Source: Geminicoccaceae bacterium (GTDB lineage Bacteria; Pseudomonadota; Alphaproteobacteria; Geminicoccales; Geminicoccaceae). Taken from it: DNA of 7,225 bases. A program made the position numbers and the translations under genes. This document shows, piece after piece, positions 1 to 5,767 of the stretch (position 1 is its first letter; each line of letters begins with the position of its first letter). The DNA is taken from positions 1 to 7,225 of the forward strand of contig JAPJRA010000168.1 of the NCBI GenBank assembly GCA_030824835.1. Direction: 5' to 3'. The notes under the pieces were generated by a model that saw nothing but the letters and a program-made list of their open reading frames with translations, was not told where the DNA came from and searched no databases.

Positions 1-447
1 ATAGAACGCGGGCGCTCCGGGTGCGGCCCGGGCCCAGCCGTCGCGGATCATGGCCGCCCCGAGATCGAGCCGCGGGCCGAACAGGTCGCGGCCGGCCACC
101 GTGCAGATGCCGAACAGCGCACCCGCCCGCGCCGCCACGATCTCGCAGTGGACGAAGCCCTTGACCATATAGTCCAGCGCCAGCACCGAGCGCGCGGCAC
201 AGAGCGGCGGCCGGACGGCGAAGCGGCAGGTCGTCGGCTGATCGGCCGGCAGCACGGCCCCGTAGAGCCAGACCTTCTCGCCGCCGACATGCAGCGAGCC
301 GTCCGTCTGCACGGTGGCCAGCCCTTCGAGGAGCCGAGGGGCGGCGGCCACCGCGTGTGCGGCCACAATCGCGGCAAGACTGAGCCAAAGCAGCCGCAGG
401 CATGTCTTGTCTCGACGAGCAGCCGATGGCCGACATCTACTGTCCAT
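1..447 (-). CDS. Exported SNase-fold (thermonuclease-like) protein lacking nuclease active-site residues, 3' end outside window
   Basis: The reading frame is open from an ATG at 447-445 to the window edge (149 codons). An in-frame TAG lies directly upstream (450-448), so this is the only ATG start. The N-terminus looks like a Sec signal peptide: basic residues to R18, a hydrophobic run at residues 19-33 (LLWLSLAAIVAAHAV) and a likely AxA cleavage near residues 34-36. The mature part follows the staphylococcal nuclease fold pattern: a TDGSLHVGGEKVWLYG strand pair at 48-63, C74/C83, FVHCE at 98-102, C115, AGRDL at 118-122 and DLGAAMIRDGWARA at 128-141. Family knowledge: active SNases need an Asp in DGDT, an Arg in the xRLxGID strand, a Glu after DAP and an Arg in YGR. 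Here these are absent (TDGS, VWLYG, VLPA, ALFG), so catalysis is unlikely. Four cysteines in the mature part may form disulfides in the periplasm. A binding role is inference. It is transcribed divergently from the protease gene. Confidence 0.72.
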   Translation of the reverse strand, partial: MDSRCRPSAARRDKTCLRLLWLSLAAIVAAHAVAAAPRLLEGLATVQTDGSLHVGGEKVWLYGAVLPADQPTTCRFAVRPPLCAARSVLALDYMVKGFVHCEIVAARAGALFGICTVAGRDLFGPRLDLGAAMIRDGWARAAPGAPAFY

Positions 448-478
448 CTATTTTCACTTTTCGATGGCATGCGTCGAC

Positions 479-491
479 CGAGATGTTCTCG
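479..491. repeat. Short inverted repeat CGAGA-TGT-TCTCG
   Basis: Perfect 5-bp arms around a 3-base centre. It lies 32 bases upstream of the SNase-like gene's start codon and 109 bases upstream of the protease gene's start. The position suits an operator for the minus-strand gene, but the arms are short and chance occurrence is plausible. It does not match the alphaproteobacterial LexA consensus of two GTTC direct half-sites. Confidence 0.25.
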
Positions 492-514
492 TTGCGCAAT
501 TCGCTCAAGGTCCC

Positions 515-557
515 TGGACACCCATAAGTTTGCATGACACAATAAAGAGATAATAAT
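515..557 (+). promoter_or_regulatory. Candidate sigma70-type promoter(s) of the protease/MBL operon
   Basis: Two overlapping candidates can be read. One is TGGACA (515-520, five of six to TTGACA), a 17-base spacer and CACAAT (538-543, four of six to TATAAT). The other is TTTGCA (529-534, four of six), a 17-base spacer and AATAAT (552-557, five of six). Both lie in the AT-rich part of the intergenic gap, 43-60 bases before the GTG start. Only one, or neither, need be real. Confidence 0.35.
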
Positions 558-568
558 CGTCGATGGCA

Positions 569-580
569 ACGACCGGTCGT
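569..580. promoter_or_regulatory. 12-bp perfect palindrome ACGACCGGTCGT, possible operator
   Basis: The 12-base sequence equals its own reverse complement, and the next-but-one flanking pair (567 C, 582 G) also matches. It sits downstream of the candidate -10 boxes and ends two bases before the ribosome binding site of the protease gene. There it could bind a dimeric repressor or form a hairpin in the leader that masks the binding site. No regulator gene is seen next to it, so the function is inference. One or two such palindromes are expected by chance in a window of this size. Confidence 0.35.
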
Positions 581-581
581 C

Positions 582-590
582 GAGGGGAGG
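582..590 (+). promoter_or_regulatory. Ribosome binding site deciding the GTG start of the protease gene
   Basis: GAGGGGAGG is purine-rich and anti-SD-like, 10 bases upstream of GTG at 601-603. A second GTG at 596-598 reaches a stop within two codons. In the protease frame there is no ATG, GTG or TTG between the upstream stop (TGA at 535-537) and 601, so the GTG at 601 is well supported. Confidence 0.65.
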
Positions 591-600
591 CCACAGTGCC

Positions 601-3600
601 GTGAGCGGGACTCGGGTTCTCGTGAAGCTCGCCGGGCGGGCACAGGCCGGGCTTACCCTTCGCACCAGTTTCCGCGCGGCCGACCTCGGTATGGTCGGCG
701 CGGCACCGGTGGGCGTCACTGTGACCCTGCGCCATCTGTTCGATGCGCCGAGCAGGGCCGCCGGCATGCCGGCGGCGGAGCCGGCTGCCTGGTATGTGGC
801 CGAGGCTGCCGACGCCGCCTTCGGCGCCGACAGCGCCCATCCCTGGGATATAGCACACCTCGCGCTGCGCCAGGGCCTGGGTCTGGGGGAGGCGCAGCTT
901 CTTGCTGCCGAGCCGGACCTCGAGCAGGCATGGCTGTGGTCGCAGCCGTCGGCCACGGGGCCCATCGGCCGGGAGCTCACGGGCGCCGACAGGTGTGCGC
1001 CGGAGGGGCAGAAGGGTGCGCCTTTCGACCAGGGTCCCGGCTTCGGCTGGCACCTGGACCAGCCATACGCCGGCCTCCGGGCTGCCCGCGACGCCGTCGG
1101 CGGGGCTGCCGGCAACATCACGATCGTGCATCTAGACACGGGCTACGACCCGACGCACGCGGCCCTGCCGACCGGCCTGGACCGGGAGCGGCAGCGGAAC
1201 TTCGTCGAGGGCGACCGCCCCAACGATGCCACCGACACCACACCAGCAAGCGGCCTATTGACCAATCGCAGGCACGGGACCGGCACGCTCGGCATCCTGG
1301 CTGGCGCCGATGTCGCCGGGCTGGTGTCGGTCGATCCGATCCCGGCGGATTTCGGCCAGCTTGGCGGATGTCCGGCGGCGCGCGTCGTGCCGGTGCGGAT
1401 CGCCAACTCGGTCGTGCATTTCTGGACCAGCTCCGTCGCCCAGGGAATCGACTACGCGCGCGAGATCGGTGCCGACGTGATCTCGATGAGCATGGGCGGG
1501 CTGCCCTCGGCCAGCTGGGCGGATGCGGTCAACCAGGCCTACGAGGCCGGGGTGGTGATCGTCTGCGCCGCCGGCAACAGCTACGGCGGGCTACCGACCA
1601 GCCTCATCGTCTACCCGGCCCGCTTCGACCGGGTGATAGCCGCCTGCGGGGTCATGGCCGACAACCACCCCTATCACGGCCTCGGCGGGCCGATGGAGGG
1701 CAATGTCGGGCCGCCCAGCAAGATGCCGACGGCAATGGCGGCCTACACGCCCAACATCCCCTGGCTGAAGCTGGGCTGTACCAGCGTGGTCGACATGGAC
1801 GGCGCCGGCACGTCCTCCGCCACGCAGCAGATCGCCGCCGCCGCGGCCCTGTGGCTAGCGCAGCACGGCGCCGGCTATCCGCGCGGCTGGCAGCGCGTCG
1901 AGGCCGTGCGGGCGGCCCTGTTCCGCTCCGCCGACCGGTTGGGTCAGGACGGCGTCGCACCCGATCCGAACTTCGGTCGTGGCCTGCTGCGAGCCCGGGG
2001 AGCCCTGGACACCGTGCCGGACGTGGCATCGCTGGTGCGGACCCCGGCCGACGGTGCCGACTTCGCCTTCCTCCATCTGCTGACCGGCGCCTTCGGCGCC
2101 ACCGCAGCCGAGCCGCGGCAGCAGGCGATGTTCGAGCTCGAGCTGGCGCAGCTCGCCCTGAGCTCGCGCGGCGCCCGTGAGGCGGTGCCCGATCCGGGCC
2201 TGCCGCCGGCACAGATCCCGCTGGCGGCGCGGCGGCGGCTGCTGGAGGCCATCCTCGACGAGCGCACCTGCTCGCAGGCGCTGCAGGCGCATCTGCAGCG
2301 CTTGCTGGGCAGCACCGGCAGCAGCGCTGCCGCAGGCGACGCCACCCCACCCCGCACGGGGGCTGACGTCCCGCGGCAAGTCGCGCAGTTCCCCCCGTCG
2401 CGGCGACGGCTGCAGGTGTTCGCGACTGACCCCGGGGACAGCGCCAGGCTAGGTACCGCCGCCATCAACCGGGCCACCATCGAGGTGCCGTGGGAGAAGC
2501 TGGAACCGGGGCCCATCGGCGAGTACGTGGAGGTCATCGACGTCGACCCGGCGAGCAACGCCGCCTATGAGCCGGTCGACCTCGGGCATGCCTACATCCT
2601 ATCGCAGGACGGGCTGGCGCCCAACGAAGGCAATCCACAGTTCCATCAGCAGATGGTCTACGCGGTGGCGATGCGGACCATACGCAATTTCGAGCTGGCC
2701 CTGGGGCGCCGGGTGTTGTGGGCGGAGCGGCGGCTGAGTGGCCGGGGCCGGCGTTTCGTGCCGGCCCCCGAGGGTGGCTACGTTCAGCGCCTGCGCATCT
2801 ATCCACATGGCCTGCGCGAGCGGAACGCCTATTACAGCCCCGACCGCGTCGCCCTGTTGTTCGGCTATTTCGACGCGGCTGGCCCGGGCGCCGGCGCACG
2901 CACGGTCTTCAACTGCCTGTCGCACGACGTCGTGGCGCACGAGACGACGCACGCGCTGCTGGACGGGCTGAACCGGCGCTTCCAGGAGCCGACCAACGTC
3001 GATGTGCTGGCCTTCCACGAGGCGTTCGCGGACATCGTGGCGATCTTCCAGCACTTCACCTTCCCCGAGCTGCTGCGCCACCAGATCGGAGAGCTGCGCG
3101 GCAACCTCACGCAGGAATCCATCCTCTCGGATCTGGCCCGCCAGTTCGGCCAGTCGCTGCACAATGGGCGTGCTTTGCGCCGAGCGCTCGACCCGGCGCT
3201 GCGGCGGCCGCCGGAATCCCCCGCGGCCGGCGACCCGCCGCTCACGACCTACACCGATACGACCGCGCCGCACGAGCGGGGTGCGATCCTGGTGGCTGCT
3301 GTCTACGACGCCTTCGTCGCGATCTACACGGCAGCCTCCGCCGATCTCTTCCGGCTGGCGACGGGAGGCAGCGGGATACTCAGGCCGGGTGCCATCCACC
3401 CGGACCTGGTCGAGCGGCTGGCCCAGACCGCCGTGAACACGGCCCAGCATGTCCTGACCACCTGCATCCGCGCCATCGATTACATGCCGCCCGTGGACCC
3501 GTCCTTCGGCGACTATCTGCGCGCGCTGGTGACCGCCGACATGGATCTCGCCCGGGACAAAGGCGCCGGATACCGGGTGGCGTTCGCGGAGGCATTCGCC

Positions 3601-4236
3601 GCGCGCGGGATCTATCCTCAGAACGTGCGCAGCGCCGGGCCCGAGAGCCTGTGCTGGAAGGCGCCGGCCGGGCCGGTGCAATCCAAGAGCCTCAACGAGT
3701 TCATCCGTACGCTCGATCTCGCGGCCTACATCGAGAACGACCGTCGCCGCGCCTTTGCGGCAGCCAAGGACAACGCCCGCCGCCTGCACGACTGGATGGA
3801 GACGAACCTGGACGAGGCCATGGCCCGCGACCTCGGTCTCGACTTCAGCCGTGACGCCGACGGCCGGCGCAGGCCGTTCGAGGTCCACTCCGTCCGCCCG
3901 GCGCAGCGCAGCACGGCCGACGGTGAAACGCGCGTCGACATTGTCGCCGTGATCACGCAGCGGCGCGACGCGCCCTTGGACCTGGCGCAGCCGGCCCTCG
4001 GCAGCTTCCCGTTCCGCGGTGGCTGCACGCTGCTGCTCGACCGGGAATTCGGTACGGGTCCAATCCGCTATGCGGTCATCCGACCGGTCTGGAACCAGGA
4101 GCGTGAAGCCAGGGTGCGCGCTTATCTGCAGATGGCCGGCGGTGGCCTCAATCGGCTCTATGGCTTGGTCGGGATGCCGAAGAACCGCGAGCCGTTCGCG
4201 GCTTTCCACCGCTGTCTGGCCGGGGAGCAAGGCTGA
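601..4236 (+). CDS. Fused subtilisin-like (S8) serine protease and thermolysin-like zinc metalloprotease, no signal peptide
   Basis: 1211 residues. Residues 1-145 are an N-terminal region I do not recognise, with no hydrophobic signal segment. Residues about 150-475 are an S8 domain: catalytic Asp179 in HLDTGYDPTH, His225 in RRHGTGTLGILAG, oxyanion Asn326 in AAGNS and Ser405 in GTSSAT. Residues about 475-600 are a helical, then low-complexity linker. Residues about 605-1000 resemble peptidase family M4 (gluzincins): an FHQQMVYAVAMRTIRNFE helix from 681, VVAHETTHALLDG with zinc ligands His780 and His784 and catalytic Glu781, third ligand Glu807 with Asp811 in FHEAFADIVAIF, and His891 in APHERGAIL at the place of thermolysin's catalytic His. 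Residues about 1000-1211 are an unrecognised alpha/beta tail. All catalytic residues of both proteases are present, so both are probably active. The absence of an export signal implies a cytoplasmic enzyme, unlike typical S8 and M4 proteases. Start: GTG with a strong RBS. Its stop overlaps the next gene's start, giving an operon with the MBL hydrolase. Substrate and pathway are unknown. Confidence 0.88.
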   Translation: MSGTRVLVKLAGRAQAGLTLRTSFRAADLGMVGAAPVGVTVTLRHLFDAPSRAAGMPAAEPAAWYVAEAADAAFGADSAHPWDIAHLALRQGLGLGEAQLLAAEPDLEQAWLWSQPSATGPIGRELTGADRCAPEGQKGAPFDQGPGFGWHLDQPYAGLRAARDAVGGAAGNITIVHLDTGYDPTHAALPTGLDRERQRNFVEGDRPNDATDTTPASGLLTNRRHGTGTLGILAGADVAGLVSVDPIPADFGQLGGCPAARVVPVRIANSVVHFWTSSVAQGIDYAREIGADVISMSMGGLPSASWADAVNQAYEAGVVIVCAAGNSYGGLPTSLIVYPARFDRVIAACGVMADNHPYHGLGGPMEGNVGPPSKMPTAMAAYTPNIPWLKLGCTSVVDMDGAGTSSATQQIAAAAALWLAQHGAGYPRGWQRVEAVRAALFRSADRLGQDGVAPDPNFGRGLLRARGALDTVPDVASLVRTPADGADFAFLHLLTGAFGATAAEPRQQAMFELELAQLALSSRGAREAVPDPGLPPAQIPLAARRRLLEAILDERTCSQALQAHLQRLLGSTGSSAAAGDATPPRTGADVPRQVAQFPPSRRRLQVFATDPGDSARLGTAAINRATIEVPWEKLEPGPIGEYVEVIDVDPASNAAYEPVDLGHAYILSQDGLAPNEGNPQFHQQMVYAVAMRTIRNFELALGRRVLWAERRLSGRGRRFVPAPEGGYVQRLRIYPHGLRERNAYYSPDRVALLFGYFDAAGPGAGARTVFNCLSHDVVAHETTHALLDGLNRRFQEPTNVDVLAFHEAFADIVAIFQHFTFPELLRHQIGELRGNLTQESILSDLARQFGQSLHNGRALRRALDPALRRPPESPAAGDPPLTTYTDTTAPHERGAILVAAVYDAFVAIYTAASADLFRLATGGSGILRPGAIHPDLVERLAQTAVNTAQHVLTTCIRAIDYMPPVDPSFGDYLRALVTADMDLARDKGAGYRVAFAEAFAARGIYPQNVRSAGPESLCWKAPAGPVQSKSLNEFIRTLDLAAYIENDRRRAFAAAKDNARRLHDWMETNLDEAMARDLGLDFSRDADGRRRPFEVHSVRPAQRSTADGETRVDIVAVITQRRDAPLDLAQPALGSFPFRGGCTLLLDREFGTGPIRYAVIRPVWNQEREARVRAYLQMAGGGLNRLYGLVGMPKNREPFAAFHRCLAGEQG
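4222..4227 (+). promoter_or_regulatory. Ribosome binding site of the MBL gene, inside the protease gene
   Basis: GGGGAG lies 8 bases before the ATG at 4236-4238, inside the last codons of the protease gene. With the TGATG stop/start overlap it supports reinitiation, so both proteins would be made in linked amounts. A competing site, GGAAGG at 4324-4329, lies 5 bases before an in-frame ATG at 4335 (Met34), so a shorter MBL product is possible. Confidence 0.5.
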
Positions 4237-5753
4237 TGGCCCGCAAGCGCGTGCTTCGACTGGCTGCCGACCAGCAACACGCGACAACCACCGAGGCATC
4301 GGCGCCGGTGCGACGCAGGCGCCGGAAGGCGGCAATGCCGGCGGCGCGCGTTCGCGTGCGCATGTACCGCCACGGCCTCGGCGACTGCTTCCTGGTTTCA
4401 TTGCTGCCGGCGGAGGGTTCGCCGTTCCATCTGCTGATCGACTGTGGGGTGATCCTGGGCACCAGCAATGCCGCGGCCACGCTGCAGCAGGTGGTGGAGG
4501 ACATCATCGCGACGACCGGCGGAGAGACCAGGGAAGGCTTCGTCGACGTGTTGGCGGTGACGCACGAGCACTATGACCATGTCGCCGGGTTCGTTCTGGC
4601 CAGTGACCTGTTCGCGCCGTCAGGCAAGCGGACGGCAGGCAAGCTCGCCGCGGGCGAGGTCTGGTTCGCCTGGACCGAGGACCCGGACAACCCCACCGCG
4701 ACCCGAATACGGCAATCCCGCGAGGAGCGGCTCAAGAAGCTGAGCGCGCTCGCCGCGCGGGTGCAGGGCATGGGCGCCGCCCCGGCAGCGGACGTCTCGG
4801 ACGCGCTGCGTTTCTTCGGTGTCGAGGCGGACGGCGGGGGCTTGGGCGCCACGGCGCAGGCGATGCGCAATGCCGCGGCCCTGGCTCCGGCCGATCGGCT
4901 CTTCTACCGGCGCCCTGGCGAGACGATCACGTTGCCGGGCGCGCCCGGCTTGGCTTTCCATGTGCTCGGGCCGCCCGAGGACGAAAAGGCGCTGCGCAAG
5001 ACCGATTCCACCACTGAGGTCTATCACCTGGACCATGCCGAGCTGGAAGGCGTGGTGGCGGCCCTGGCGGCCGAGGGTGGCGACGACACGGGTCGGCCCT
5101 TCGAGCCGGCGTACACCCATTCGCTGTCGGATCTGCGCGCTGGTGGCGAGGCCGGCCCGTTGGCGGAGCTGCTGGCCGCCAGATATTTCGGTCCGTCTAC
5201 CGCGACGCCCGAAAGCGAGGTCGGCTGGAGGCGGATCGACGGCGACTGGCTGGCTGGTGCCGAGCAGCTGGCACTGGCGCTGGACAGCGCCACCAACAAC
5301 ACGAGCCTCGTCCTGGCGATCGAGATCGCAGCGAGCCGCAAGGTGCTGCTGTTCCCGGCCGACGCCCAGGTCGGCAACTGGCTGTCCTGGCAGACGGTGA
5401 CGTGCGGCGTCGGCGCAGGTGCCGTGACCGGCCCGGAGCTGCTGCGGCGGACCGTGTTCTACAAGGTCGGCCACCATGGCAGCCACAACGCGACCTTGAA
5501 GGCGCACGGTCTCGAGGAGATGACCTCGCCCGACCTCGTGGCCTTCATCCCGGTCGACCACGCCATGGCGGTGAAGAAGCGGTGGGGCCGGATGCCGCTG
5601 CCGGAGCTGGTGGCCGCCCTCGGCGAGCGGACCCACGGGCGCGTGGTGCGGATCGACGAGGACGCGCCCGCCGGGCTCGACACGGTGACGGCAGGCCCGC
5701 CGGGCGGGCCGTTCGGCGCGCTCTGGTACGAGTGGACGCTGCCGCTCGATTAG
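4236..5753 (+). CDS. Metallo-beta-lactamase-fold hydrolase, ComEC/Rec2-like
   Basis: 505 residues. The N-terminal 33 residues form a basic arm (five arginines in a row at 26-30). The MBL fold then starts with RVRVRMYRHGLGDCFLVSL and Asp69 in LLIDCG. The metal-binding signature T-H-E-H-Y-D-H gives His110, His112, Asp114 and His115. Later motifs are VLLFPADAQ with Asp376 and the KVGHHGSHNAT motif with His413/His414, typical of the MBL domains related to the C-terminal domain of ComEC. The core is therefore intact and probably binds two metal ions; a hydrolytic role, perhaps phosphodiester or nucleic acid/nucleotide cleavage, is inferred from relatives. Unlike ComEC there are no membrane segments, and about 260 residues separate the signature from Asp376, so a large insert is present (about 120-340). 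No signal peptide is seen. It shares one base with the protease stop codon (TGATG), so expression is coupled. The start is either 4236 or Met34. Confidence 0.85.
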   Translation: MARKRVLRLAADQQHATTTEASAPVRRRRRKAAMPAARVRVRMYRHGLGDCFLVSLLPAEGSPFHLLIDCGVILGTSNAAATLQQVVEDIIATTGGETREGFVDVLAVTHEHYDHVAGFVLASDLFAPSGKRTAGKLAAGEVWFAWTEDPDNPTATRIRQSREERLKKLSALAARVQGMGAAPAADVSDALRFFGVEADGGGLGATAQAMRNAAALAPADRLFYRRPGETITLPGAPGLAFHVLGPPEDEKALRKTDSTTEVYHLDHAELEGVVAALAAEGGDDTGRPFEPAYTHSLSDLRAGGEAGPLAELLAARYFGPSTATPESEVGWRRIDGDWLAGAEQLALALDSATNNTSLVLAIEIAASRKVLLFPADAQVGNWLSWQTVTCGVGAGAVTGPELLRRTVFYKVGHHGSHNATLKAHGLEEMTSPDLVAFIPVDHAMAVKKRWGRMPLPELVAALGERTHGRVVRIDEDAPAGLDTVTAGPPGGPFGALWYEWTLPLD

Positions 5754-5767
5754 ACGCCCGAGGCGTC
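5753..5767. terminator. Hairpin between convergent stop codons, possible bidirectional terminator
   Basis: GACGCC, loop CGA, GGCGTC: a perfect 6-bp GC-rich stem with a 3-base loop. It begins at the last base of the MBL stop codon (TAG, 5751-5753) and ends within the stop codon of the minus-strand aldo/keto reductase (5768-5766), so it fills the whole 12-base gap. There is no T-run on either side, so it does not look like a classic intrinsic terminator. It may work as a weak or bidirectional one. Confidence 0.45.

Larger units (their letters stand above)
448..600. promoter_or_regulatory. Divergent intergenic region
   Basis: This 153-base gap separates the start codons of the SNase-like gene (minus) and the S8/M4-like protease gene (plus). 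It is clearly richer in A and T than the flanking coding DNA, especially at 521-560, as expected of a promoter region in a high-GC genome. It should hold the promoters of both genes. For the minus direction I found no convincing -35/-10 pair. It also contains two inverted repeats (479-491 and 569-580), listed separately. Confidence 0.6.

Noticed and set aside
492..499. 8-bp palindrome TTGCGCAA
   Set aside because: Too short to support a specific operator call in this window. It may add to a larger site, but nothing seen demands it.
485..502. LexA-like operator (GTTC half-site at 485-488)
   Set aside because: The alphaproteobacterial LexA consensus needs a second GTTC after seven bases. The sequence there is GCAA, so there is no match.
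541..557. A-rich stretch as a possible A-tract or attachment site
   Set aside because: No matching direct repeat is seen elsewhere in the window and no integrase or tRNA is present. Promoter composition explains it.
48..1139. Long open frame on the minus strand (363 codons)
   Set aside because: It runs antisense through the start of the protease gene and in another frame through the SNase-like gene. Its translation is Arg/Ala/Pro-rich with no recognisable motif, typical of shadow frames in high-GC DNA.
930..2180. 416-codon plus-strand frame within the S8 region
   Set aside because: The translation is dominated by Arg and Gly and has no domain signature, while the overlapping frame carries the complete S8 triad.
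2599..4401. 600-codon open frame antisense to the metalloprotease half
   Set aside because: No family motif and a biased Arg/Gly/Val composition. The opposite strand carries clear catalytic motifs throughout, so this is a codon-bias mirror of the real gene.
4620..5636. 338-codon minus-strand frame opposite the MBL gene
   Set aside because: The translation is rich in Arg, Gln and His without motifs, while the MBL metal ligands are all in the plus-strand frame.
4236..5753. DNA-uptake protein ComEC
   Set aside because: Only the MBL part resembles ComEC. There are no transmembrane segments and no competence domain, so naming it ComEC would be wrong.
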